From IMG/VR virus record IMGVR_UViG_3300032675_001641, positions 1-20,608 of that record: DNA of 20,608 bases; one strand, 5' to 3'. This DNA comes from a virus. Position numbers and translations under genes: made by a program. Below the pieces are notes generated by a model, which was not told where the DNA came from, searched no databases, and was given only the letters and a program-made list of their open reading frames with translations. How positions within the stretch are numbered: position 1 is the stretch's first letter; each line of letters starts with the position of its first letter. This document shows, one piece after another, positions 1 through 6,286 of the stretch.

Positions 1-290
1 GCTTCGGCCAGGGCATCCAGGGCGGTTTCAGCTTCGCCGGCCGTCCGAAACAGCCGGCTTGTCTGTTGAAGCTCACGAACCGTCACGGCCCCGCCCTTGC
101 GCCCGATCAGTTCCACCAGCCGCCGCCCGTCCCGCTCGTCATCGCTTTCCGACAGAATCGCGTACGCGCGGCGGGCTTCGTTGCCGAACCATCGGGACAG
201 TTCCACGCCGGCCGCGATGCTGTCGGCGTCTACTTCATCGGCGCTGGCCAAGGTCGAATCATCGGCCGCCCAGCGTACGAAATGCACCAC
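1..290 (-). pseudogene. N-terminally truncated DUF3987-type protein (C-terminal region, runs off left edge)
   Basis: The minus strand from 290 leftward is open to the window edge for 96 codons and reads as the C-terminal helical region of DUF3987 primase/helicase-like proteins. Recognisable pieces are VVHFVRWAAD, then DSIAAGVELSRWFGNEARRAYAIL less its ends, then RRLVELIGRKGGAVTVREL, a winged-helix-like segment. In the family this region follows several hundred residues of ATPase domain. Here a TAA stop (300-302) lies three codons upstream of the only start candidates, GTG-GTG at 285-290. There is no ATG and no ribosome binding site, and the neighbouring upstream sequence carries no visible remainder of the domain. 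I infer a gene decayed or cut by recombination, possibly at an element boundary. It could instead be a short expressed GTG-start ORF. The family call is from memory of its conserved pattern. Confidence 0.5.
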
Positions 291-297
291 CGGATGT

Positions 298-503
298 TTT
301 TATTTTCGGTTTTCGTAGACTCCCCGATCTGTTCTTAACACCTTGTTTTTCTAAAATGCGTTCTAGGTGGCCTAGCGTTCGATTTAAGAGGCGCGCAACG
401 GAAAAAGGTATTATGTATCATTTGCCAACCGTCGTGCGTCCTAGAGCCTGCAATCGCTCGCAATCGCAATCCTAGAACTATTGGGCGAAACCCTGTAGCT
501 AAT
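298..503. other. Intergenic gap between the truncated DUF3987 gene and RusA
   Basis: About 200 bases with no convincing gene on either strand. It holds a short inverted repeat, CTAGG-TGG-CCTAG (363-375), and a cluster of CAATCGC repeats near 451-470. No tRNA-like fold, clear terminator or integrase core can be recognised. Because the gene to the left is truncated, this gap is where a recombination or attachment junction could lie, but the sequence does not prove it. Confidence 0.35.
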
Positions 504-962
504 TTAATCCCAAACAACGCCGCTTATCCGCATCGGCTCTACCACCTGTCCGGGAAGGATCGTTGCCACGGTAACGATGCTTTTTCCTCCGGGGAATACG
601 TCCCTGATGTCAGTGCGGATAATTTTAACCTGGCTGTCATCCTCGGCGAATAGCCACGCTCCGGGGTATTGCTGCTTGTCCTTCGGCCTGCGTTTCAGGG
701 AATCGAGGATTGGCTTGGCCCGGTTGTCAACGTCGATGCTGCGGCGGTTGGGCGGGTATAGGTCGATCTGGACCGCGAGGTTGCCAGATAGCTTCGGCGG
801 CCGCTGTTGCAGGAGCAGGACGCCGACGGCGCGGTAGAACTCTCTGCCGGCCTCGCTGATGCAGGTTGAGGCTTGCCTGCGACCGGGGAGAACGAAGTGC
901 CGCAGGAAGGTGTTGGTCGATGGTCCCCATGGCAGGGTCAGCGTGAGCATATCTTCGGGCAT
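504..962 (-). CDS. rusA: RusA-family Holliday junction resolvase
   Basis: Predicted endonuclease of the RusA family, which cuts Holliday junctions formed during phage DNA replication and recombination as a small homodimer. The family pattern is clear: an N-terminal P-W-G-P-S-T-N-T stretch, a Y at the start of a helix, then NLAVQIDLYPPNRRSIDVDN with the paired acidic residues D-V-D-N, a KPILDSL helix, and a later FAEDDSQVKII containing the third acidic cluster. These acidic residues correspond to the metal-binding aspartates of RusA. The length (152 residues) is slightly above E. coli RusA. I chose the ATG at 960-962 rather than the longer frame because GGAGG sits 5 nt before it on the minus strand. 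It is the last intact gene of the leftward replication set, separated from the others by the repeat array. Confidence 0.85.
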   Translation of the reverse strand: MPEDMLTLTLPWGPSTNTFLRHFVLPGRRQASTCISEAGREFYRAVGVLLLQQRPPKLSGNLAVQIDLYPPNRRSIDVDNRAKPILDSLKRRPKDKQQYPGAWLFAEDDSQVKIIRTDIRDVFPGGKSIVTVATILPGQVVEPMRISGVVWD

Positions 963-1009
963 GTTCTCCTCCGTCGGTAGGGGTATCATCTCTCTCCCCT
1001 TCTGTCTAT

Positions 1010-1100
1010 CCCTAGGTATTAGTAATACTAAGCTTTTTTACATGCCTGTATTTGTATTTATATGTTCTGTTCTGTTCTGTATCTACGCTTGTCTGTTACT
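1010..1100. other. AT-rich stretch beside the iteron-like array (possible unwinding element)
   Basis: This gap between RusA and the hexamer array is much richer in A and T than its surroundings. It contains an inverted repeat TTAGTA-A-TACTAA (1019-1031), a T run (1034-1039) and three tandem TTCTG units near 1065-1079. Its position next to phased repeats is what a DNA unwinding element of a phage origin would look like. That role is inference. Confidence 0.35.
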
Positions 1101-1103
1101 TTA

Positions 1104-1182
1104 GCGTTACGCAGTGGTAACGGTTGCGTAACGGTCGAGCGTTACGCAGTGGTAACGGTTGCGTAACGCTCGACCGTTACGC
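1104..1182. repeat. Phased CGTTAC/GTAACG iteron-like array, candidate replication origin
   Basis: Two exact 30-bp direct copies (1104-1133 and 1139-1168) plus a third partial copy (1175-1182). The underlying unit is the hexamer CGTTAC or its complement GTAACG, found seven times, starting at 1105, 1117, 1128, 1140, 1152, 1163 and 1175. The spacing is 11 or 12 bp throughout. The spacers GTCGAG and CTCGAC are reverse complements, so the block is also a large inverted repeat. It overlaps the 3' end of the small replisome-organizer gene (stop at 1177-1179) and borders an AT-rich stretch. Iterons in or next to an initiator gene are typical of lambda-type origins. A regulatory or recombination role is possible. 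Confidence 0.6.
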
Positions 1183-1563
1183 GGATAACTCTTGTTGTGG
1201 TGGTTGTTTACGTCTAAATTTAGCCGATCTTTTTGCACCATTGAGACGGGCTTTGCTTGTATTTCCGTTGTATCTGTCGAAATTAGGGAAGACCAAACCG
1301 TCGTCTTCTACGACCAGCCAGCCGACCTCGATCCATGCATCTGCGAGACCTGGTAGCCATGCCTGAAAGTCTAGGTCGGCGGTGGTCACTCCTTGGAATC
1401 TTCCTGTCTCGGTGTTGGCATCGACCCAAGCCCAGACGCGTAGACAGGCTCCTGAGATAAGGAGGATGTTGAATGGGTGGCTAGGCGTAGGCATTAACCG
1501 TCGTGCGATTCTTGCCACTTTGCCTTTTTCCCAGAGACACGTATCACATGGTATCCATGCCAT
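1177..1563 (-). CDS. Small DnaD/replisome-organizer-like protein
   Basis: A 128-residue protein with the look of the N-terminal winged-helix domain of phage replisome organizers and DnaD-type proteins. It opens with MAWIPCDTCLWEKGKVARIA, has a central AWVDANT..GRF..VTTADLD segment and then ADAWIEVGWLVVEDDGLVFPNFDRYNG, followed by a basic tail rich in K and R. Proteins of this class bind the origin or ssDNA and help load replication proteins. I selected the ATG at 1561-1563 because GAGG lies 6 nt upstream on the minus strand. The TTG four codons earlier would overlap the primase stop and has no such site. The primase gene lies immediately upstream. The 3' end runs into the repeat array, which supports an origin-binding role, but that is inferred. 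Confidence 0.6.
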   Translation of the reverse strand: MAWIPCDTCLWEKGKVARIARRLMPTPSHPFNILLISGACLRVWAWVDANTETGRFQGVTTADLDFQAWLPGLADAWIEVGWLVVEDDGLVFPNFDRYNGNTSKARLNGAKRSAKFRRKQPPQQELSA

Positions 1564-1571
1564 AAAGTACC

Positions 1572-2426
1572 TCAATTACAGTAATTAGCGGCCCAAACAG
1601 CCGAGAGTATGATTCGTTTGTTGGCGCCGAGAGCTTTCCAGTCGCGTGCATCTTTGCAGCGAGGTGGACAGATAATCTTGACGCTTTTGCATGTTTTAGA
1701 TGCCAATAGCTTGTTCGCCAATGCTTTTCCGCCCTCTTGGCCTGGGTAGAATATTGATCCGTCTGGGCGATGTTTTTGTTCGTCGTGGTCGGCGAATATA
1801 GCTACATCGCGTTTAGTCCATGTCGGCAAAAGGGATATCAACAGATCGGTTCCGCCGGAGCATGACGGGCGCCCCACGGCGTCGAGGTCCATATCCAAGA
1901 GTGCGCAGGTTGATGTTGGACCTTCGGGCAGGCATAGTGGACCGTCATTGGTGAGCGATTCGGGAATAAACAGTCCTTCGCGTCCGCCCCTGACGGCGAA
2001 TTTTTTACCATCGTCTGTGCGTAGTCGGATACCGAGTACGTCGCCCTTGCTATTGGTCATTGGGAACGTCCACGCTCGGCTTTGCAGATTCCAGCCGATA
2101 TTTAAGCGTTTAAGGTTAAGGGGGCTAAGCCCCATCTTGCCGGCAAATGCGGCGAGGTGGTCTGTGGTGATTCCCGCCTGGAACTGACGGGACATAATAG
2201 CCAGTTCGGCCGGGGTCAAAGGGGCAGGTGGGCGGTCGTAACTGTAAGTTATCGGTTTTACAGATCCGTCCAGTTTATGAATCCAGCCACCTTTGGGTAG
2301 TTCCTTGCCGCTGGCCACCCTCATACAGTGGGCGGCTTTCCCATCGGAGGTAACGCTACACCAATCCGGACGACCACAAACCTGACAAGGTCGGTCTTTA
2401 CGGCAACGTAGCCAAGAGGATGTCAT
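1572..2426 (-). CDS. Phage DNA primase, zinc-finger and TOPRIM domains
   Basis: Predicted DnaG-type primase that makes RNA primers for phage replication. The N-terminus has a zinc-finger arrangement, C14-x2-C17 with C23 and C34 nearby. The middle (about 110-160) matches the RNA-polymerase-like part that precedes TOPRIM. The TOPRIM motifs follow: LCLPEGPTSTCALL with the conserved glutamate E168, then VAIFADHDEQK with D213 and D215, then EGGKALANKL. At 284 residues it lacks any helicase domain, unlike P4 alpha or T7 gp4. That job may fall to the adjacent superfamily 2 helicase. The ATG at 2424-2426 overlaps the helicase stop (ATGA) and has AGGAG 8 nt upstream, so translation is probably coupled. 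Confidence 0.82.
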   Translation of the reverse strand: MTSSWLRCRKDRPCQVCGRPDWCSVTSDGKAAHCMRVASGKELPKGGWIHKLDGSVKPITYSYDRPPAPLTPAELAIMSRQFQAGITTDHLAAFAGKMGLSPLNLKRLNIGWNLQSRAWTFPMTNSKGDVLGIRLRTDDGKKFAVRGGREGLFIPESLTNDGPLCLPEGPTSTCALLDMDLDAVGRPSCSGGTDLLISLLPTWTKRDVAIFADHDEQKHRPDGSIFYPGQEGGKALANKLLASKTCKSVKIICPPRCKDARDWKALGANKRIILSAVWAANYCN

Positions 2427-4222
2427 GCTGCGGTCTCCTGGCTACGTTGGATATTGACGCGTTTCCATCCATTTGCCTTTACGCGGTCGATGATTTTGGA
2501 TGCGTCGGATATGGAAATTTCTTTCAATTCATCGGGCCGATATCCGGCTCTGGTTAACACCCTCATTTGGCCCATGGTTGGCTTAGTAATAGATTGCGAA
2601 ATTATCCGTCCGGCTTCTCCCTTGGTGACCCTGGACCAGTCTATTTCGAATCCGCGCCGCCGGAGGCATTCGATTTGTGCCGGGGTTGCCATGGGCAATC
2701 CATCCCAATTAGTCAGACGCGGTGGTTTAATATCGTAGTAATCGAACGGGTCTACGCTTCCGGTGCGATATTGCGATTGAGCGATTATGCCCTTGCGGCG
2801 TTCTTTCTCGGCTTCTTCGTTAAGCCGCTTGCGTTCCCGCTCCATGATAATTTCTTCGGCGCTGGTTTTGAGCAAGGCCATGATGTCGGCGGGGGCGCCG
2901 GCCGCTTTTGCCTTCTGCTTTGCTCGTTCTTTGGCCGCGTCGGAATAGTCGCCGCCGAGCACGTCTGCGACTTGGATAAGTTTGTGTTTTCCGCAGTTGC
3001 CTACGAAGTCGATGATTTCGCAGAATGCCTTACGGCTGGCCGCAATGCAGGCGCAACGATGTTCAGCCGATGCCAGCGTATTAAGGTGTTCGGCGATTTC
3101 ATCGGCTGGCCGAATTCCCCGGCCGATCATCTGTTCGAATAACGCGGCGGATTTTGTCGGCCTAGCCATGGCGATGACTTCAACACCCGGCAGGTCGGTG
3201 CCTTCGGTGACGATGCCGACGTTGCAAAGTATTTGGAATTTACCGCTTCCGTATGCCGCGAATAGTTCTTTGCGTTCTTCTTCGGGGGTCTTGCCGCATA
3301 CCATTTGTGCGCATCCCGGCTTGTGCCGGTTAAGTATTTCCGCGAATCTTTCGGCATGCGCCACGGTAACGCAGAAGACCAAGGTCTGCCGGCCATTGGC
3401 AAGCTTCAATACTGGCGTAGCCATGCCGTGCAGATTTTTCTCGAATTCCAGAATTTCCGCAAGCTCGCCTTCGTTTAAGTCTCCGGCGGTAGTGCGTACT
3501 TTCGACAGGTCAAGGCCATCGACAGTGACGGTTGTTTGCCGTACCGGCACAATCCATCCATCTTCGATTCCCTGATGAATTGGGTACTGGTGGGCGACCG
3601 ACTCAAAGAGCTTTCCCATCGCCTTGTCGTCGCCCCGCTTGGGCGTTGCGGTGACCCCCAAAATACAAAGTTCTGGGTTGTTTTCAGAAAGCCACATTGG
3701 CACCCGAACCCATTGTGGTGAAATGTATCGGTGCGTTTCATCGAGCACTACCAGGGAAAAATCGGTGGGCTTAAAGCGATCTTCCACGCGGCGATTCTTG
3801 GTATGTTTCGATACGCTGATAAGCGTTTGTATGCTAGCGATAATAACCTTAGCGTGCCGGCCTGCGAATTGATCGGCTTTTTCGACGTGGCATCTGATGC
3901 CGGTTATGGTCCGTATTTTTCGCGCCGCCTGGTCCATGAGTTCGGCGCGGTGGGCGATAATGAGAACCTTTTTTTCTGGATAGAGTTCTGTGAATCGCTT
4001 GACGATGTGGGAAAACGTCACGGTTTTTCCCGTGCCCGTCGCGGCCGTCATTAGTGTACGGCGGACGCCGGCGTCAAACGAACCCATTACGGCGTCAAGC
4101 CCCGCGTGCTGATATGGGCGCAGCCCTAATGCGTCAATCGCCGTTTCCTGGGGCGGCAACGGCACAGCGGCTGGCACCGTTGGCTCCGGTGCAGGCAACG
4201 GCTCAAATAATCCGTAGGTCAC
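2423..4222 (-). CDS. Superfamily 2 DEAD/DEAH-box helicase
   Basis: ATP-dependent helicase or translocase of superfamily 2 (SSL2/RAD25-like group). Visible motifs: the RPYQ Q-like motif (35-38), Walker A ATGTGKT (61-67), DETH box (161-164), motif III TAT (191-193), motif V region EGTDLPGVEV (340-349) and motif VI QMIGRGIRP (364-372). After the two RecA lobes comes a Cys/His-containing stretch (about 389-412), a charged helical segment, and a C-terminal tail of repeated short helices (ATPAQIECLRRRGFEID and relatives) often seen in phage versions. It probably unwinds DNA at the phage fork or origin. The start is GTG at 4220-4222: AGGAGG is 7 nt upstream and the codon overlaps the ParB stop as GTGA. 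Confidence 0.88.
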   Translation of the reverse strand: MTYGLFEPLPAPEPTVPAAVPLPPQETAIDALGLRPYQHAGLDAVMGSFDAGVRRTLMTAATGTGKTVTFSHIVKRFTELYPEKKVLIIAHRAELMDQAARKIRTITGIRCHVEKADQFAGRHAKVIIASIQTLISVSKHTKNRRVEDRFKPTDFSLVVLDETHRYISPQWVRVPMWLSENNPELCILGVTATPKRGDDKAMGKLFESVAHQYPIHQGIEDGWIVPVRQTTVTVDGLDLSKVRTTAGDLNEGELAEILEFEKNLHGMATPVLKLANGRQTLVFCVTVAHAERFAEILNRHKPGCAQMVCGKTPEEERKELFAAYGSGKFQILCNVGIVTEGTDLPGVEVIAMARPTKSAALFEQMIGRGIRPADEIAEHLNTLASAEHRCACIAASRKAFCEIIDFVGNCGKHKLIQVADVLGGDYSDAAKERAKQKAKAAGAPADIMALLKTSAEEIIMERERKRLNEEAEKERRKGIIAQSQYRTGSVDPFDYYDIKPPRLTNWDGLPMATPAQIECLRRRGFEIDWSRVTKGEAGRIISQSITKPTMGQMRVLTRAGYRPDELKEISISDASKIIDRVKANGWKRVNIQRSQETAA

Positions 4223-5142
4223 GGCATAGCCTCCTGCTTTTCGAGGAAGCTTCGATAGTGGAACTGGGATACATAACCAGTCTGTTTACAGACGCGGCAA
4301 CCAGGCCCACCGCATTGGCGGCAAACAGAGTGAGGAGCCGCCCCCTCAAGTTCTCGCAAAAGTTCCCGATATTTTGCATGAAGATCATCTTCCCGCAGCC
4401 AATCATTATTCAGAGCAGCGCGGATTGCGTTGGCCCGTTTGTACCATGCCATAAGTTCGCGGACGAGCAATTTTATATCAGGCAAAACGGCAAACGCCTT
4501 TGCAACAGAATCTTGTTCTATTGGGGTTCCGGTTTCGTCTTTTGGCGGCTCTGGTTTTTGGGATATTGGAGTGTCTTTGGGAGGGGTAACGGGGTAGCTT
4601 TTTCCGTCCCTTCCGGTGCGTTCTGTCGGGGGGGGTGATTGATCCCGTTTTGTGTCCAAAATGCGTTCTGGCGCAACGGCAGGGGGTTTTTGGCTTGATC
4701 CCGGATCAACCTGGGCTTTTCTGATGGCCTCAATAAAATCGCGCCGGACGCCAATATATTCGGCTATCAAAGACGTGCTATCGTTAGGTTTTAATTCGAG
4801 GTACGCTTTTACCGCCGCCTCTTTGGTTGCCCGGTCCCGGCGCAGGCTGGTGGGTGCCTTGTTTGCGCCGATAGCCAGCATAACAGCATCTTGTTTTACG
4901 CCTGGTCGAATTTCGCATTCGATTGAGTCGGCGTCGGCCTGGGCATGAGCGGCGCGACGGTGGAACCCGTCCCACAGCCAGTATGACTCCCCATCGTAAA
5001 CGACGCCTATAGGTGGCAGCGGAACGTCATTTGTGACCAATTCGGCGAGTTCGGCGATCCAGTCTTGGTCTAAAGTCAGACGCATCTGGGTTCCGCCGTC
5101 TATGCGTATTGCGCCGATGGGCAAGAATTTGGTAGCACTCAT
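4219..5142 (-). CDS. ParB/Srx-domain protein with C-terminal zinc knuckle
   Basis: First gene of the leftward operon. Residues 5-80 form a ParB N-terminal (Srx-like) domain: LPIGAIRIDGGTQMR, LPPIGVVYDGESYWLWDGFHRR with the conserved G-F-H-R-R at 59-63, and a C-terminal E-C-E-I-R-P-G strand. In ParB proper this fold binds CTP. A helix-turn-helix-like stretch follows (about 108-142), then a long proline-rich linker carrying the TGRDGKSYP motif (176-184) seen in ParB-like regulators. The protein ends in a probable zinc site, C274-x2-C277-x4-C282-x2-C285. I see no partner ParA, so a plasmid-type partition role is not supported. A DNA-binding role in replication or early-gene control is more likely, but is inference. 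The start has AGGAAG upstream. Confidence 0.8.
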   Translation of the reverse strand: MSATKFLPIGAIRIDGGTQMRLTLDQDWIAELAELVTNDVPLPPIGVVYDGESYWLWDGFHRRAAHAQADADSIECEIRPGVKQDAVMLAIGANKAPTSLRRDRATKEAAVKAYLELKPNDSTSLIAEYIGVRRDFIEAIRKAQVDPGSSQKPPAVAPERILDTKRDQSPPPTERTGRDGKSYPVTPPKDTPISQKPEPPKDETGTPIEQDSVAKAFAVLPDIKLLVRELMAWYKRANAIRAALNNDWLREDDLHAKYRELLRELEGAAPHSVCRQCGGPGCRVCKQTGYVSQFHYRSFLEKQEAMP

Positions 5143-5189
5143 TTATAACTTCCTGCGGTTGCCAAAGCCCAACACTATCGAGAGATGTT

Positions 5190-5259
5190 TGCCAACGTCC
5201 GCAAGATAATGCTGAGCTTTGGGAACCGCAATAATAAGTATAGATTAGGGACGTTGGCA
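5190..5259. repeat. Inverted 11-bp operator-like pair TGCCAACGTCC / GGACGTTGGCA
   Basis: TGCCAACGTCC at 5190-5200 is matched perfectly by its reverse complement at 5249-5259. The two copies bracket the leftward promoter candidate: one covers the region just downstream of its -10 box and the other lies upstream of its -35 box. The left copy is itself part of an imperfect palindrome, TTGC...GCAA, centred on ACGT. This suggests a dimeric repressor acting at two sites with DNA looping. The ligand protein is unknown. Confidence 0.55.
5203..5231 (-). promoter_or_regulatory. Leftward early promoter candidate
   Basis: On the minus strand, TTGCGG (5226-5231) and TATCTT (5203-5208) are separated by exactly 17 bases, a plausible sigma70-type promoter about 60 bases upstream of the ParB start. 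It lies between two inverted copies of an 11-bp sequence, so it is probably repressible. The hexamers match consensus only in part. Confidence 0.5.
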
Positions 5260-5340
5260 TATTTTCATGCTACCAGACTCATCCGTTGTGGCAAGAGGTT
5301 CTAACATAAAAATCGCAGTACGTAATAACATTGAATTTAC

Positions 5341-5368
5341 TTGACATTTTTGGTTTTCGTGTTATTCG
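5341..5368 (+). promoter_or_regulatory. Rightward promoter candidate
   Basis: A perfect TTGACA (5341-5346) is followed after 16 bases by TATTCG (5363-5368), a weak -10 box. It is the best placed candidate for transcription of the rightward gene chain that begins near 5441. Confidence 0.4.
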
Positions 5369-5454
5369 TTACGCCGTGTAAATACAACTTGTAGTGATTT
5401 AATATATGGAATTACTACGGGTTGTAGGTGTCAATAAAATATGGCGTGTTTACT

Positions 5455-5604
5455 ATGACTTGCGACGACACTATCCCGTTCTTCATTGTTTTGGGCACGC
5501 TGGCGGCATCGGCTGTGATGGGGCTGGTCTACTTTGTTTTTCGTTTGATAACGCATTACCGGGCATGTAAATCGCAGCAATGGGTAGATACGGATATCCG
5601 ATGA
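5455..5604 (+). CDS. Small single-TM membrane protein
   Basis: A 49-residue protein with one hydrophobic segment, roughly residues 8-29 (FFIVLGTLAASAVMGLVYFV), followed by a short basic, polar tail ending DTDIR. The ATG is overlapped by the stop of a five-codon leader ORF (5441-5458, ATG GCG TGT TTA CTA TGA). Its own stop overlaps the next start (ATGA), the first step in a chain of such overlaps. No recognisable family. Its position ahead of peptidase-like and holin-like genes suggests a part in lysis or envelope function, but this is only context. Confidence 0.5.
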   Translation: MTCDDTIPFFIVLGTLAASAVMGLVYFVFRLITHYRACKSQQWVDTDIR

Positions 5605-5687
5605 GCATACTTGCCGTAATTGCGTGTGTTGTGATTGCCGCTCCGGTCGCGGTTGCGGCGTACTATTTTTTTGATCTTCCAGCATGA
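5601..5687 (+). CDS. 28-residue hydrophobic peptide
   Basis: Very short frame encoding MSILAVIACVVIAAPVAVAA followed by YYFFDLPA: a single hydrophobic span with almost no soluble part. It overlaps both neighbours by ATGA, which is the main reason to think it is translated. Function unknown; it could be a small membrane-active peptide or merely a coupling ORF. Confidence 0.4.
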   Translation: MSILAVIACVVIAAPVAVAAYYFFDLPA

Positions 5688-6286
5688 GCCAGTATCAGCT
5701 AAAGCCCGGCGATTACTTGATGCTGTCCGATTCATTGGACGACATAGGGAGGACCATCGAGCGGATTGAGGCTGGCCAAACGACATTGGATGGAACAGGT
5801 CCGGTTATGCCTTTGCCGTCTGGGGTAATGCCATGTCATTCGGCCCGTGTGGTGGCCGATCCTTCGGGAAATTTGTTTGTGGCGGAAATGACGGCGCCGG
5901 AGTTCGTGATAACTCCCGTGGCTGAATGGATGGCTTCGAATATTACAACTGACAGTGTGTGGGTATTGCCGCTATCCGAGCCGCTCAATGGGGATCAGAT
6001 AACCGATTTATGGAACTGGGCCTGTGACCGGGAAGGGGACTTGTACGATGTGCTGTTGTTGGCGGAAATGGCGGTAACGCGGCGTCCTGCTTTTTACCAC
6101 CATGGAGTATGCAGCACGTCCGTTGCCTTGAGCATGATCGTAACTAACCAGCCGTTCTCATGTCCTCCACAGTGGTACACGCCGGCCGATCTTATGGCGT
6201 TGCCGTATTGGCAACAGCCGCCGATTTTGTATCAGGCGTTGAGTGCTGATGTGGCGACGACGCGTTTAAGGTCCAGAAAACAATGA
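5684..6286 (+). CDS. YiiX-like permuted papain-fold cysteine peptidase/amidase-like protein
   Basis: A 200-residue protein resembling the NlpC/P60 superfamily branch with permuted papain fold (YiiX/DUF830-like). The order fits that branch: KPGDYLML near the N-terminus (7-14), a histidine strand PCHSARVVADPSGNLFVAEM with candidate catalytic H52 and acidic E69, a GDLYDVLLL segment (118-126), and a late nucleophile region HHGVCSTSVAL with C143. Such enzymes cleave or transfer amide or ester bonds in peptidoglycan or lipids. No signal peptide is visible. It overlaps its neighbours by ATGA on both sides, so it is made with a second papain-like protein and a lipoprotein. A cell-wall or lysis role is inferred from context. 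The fold assignment is by motif pattern and moderately sure. Confidence 0.55.
   Translation: MSQYQLKPGDYLMLSDSLDDIGRTIERIEAGQTTLDGTGPVMPLPSGVMPCHSARVVADPSGNLFVAEMTAPEFVITPVAEWMASNITTDSVWVLPLSEPLNGDQITDLWNWACDREGDLYDVLLLAEMAVTRRPAFYHHGVCSTSVALSMIVTNQPFSCPPQWYTPADLMALPYWQQPPILYQALSADVATTRLRSRKQ

Larger units (their letters stand above)
5143..5454. promoter_or_regulatory. Divergent control region between leftward replication and rightward late operons
   Basis: About 310 bases without a gene, separating the leftward replication operon from the rightward lysis and structural genes. It contains the leftward promoter candidate, paired operator-like inverted repeats, additional TTGCCAA copies (5159-5165 and 5189-5195) and a rightward promoter candidate, each listed separately. 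From about 5260 on it becomes A/T-rich. No repressor gene is encoded here. Confidence 0.6.

Noticed and set aside
298-503. tRNA gene or attachment core
   Set aside because: A GTTCGATT-like T-loop string appears near 377, but no cloverleaf can be built around it and no duplicated core can be seen in the window.
335-517. Minus-strand 60-codon frame after RusA
   Set aside because: No ribosome binding site or domain; composition fits noncoding sequence.
1104-1182. CRISPR array
   Set aside because: Only two full repeats with 5-bp spacers that are reverse complements of each other or nearly so; no spacer diversity and no cas genes.
4219-5142. Plasmid-type partition system
   Set aside because: A ParB-like domain is present, but no ParA ATPase or parS-like cluster is seen and the gene leads a phage replication operon.
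5027-5260. Minus-strand 77-codon frame over the early promoter
   Set aside because: Overlaps the ParB N-terminus in another frame and crosses the promoter and operators; no supporting motif.
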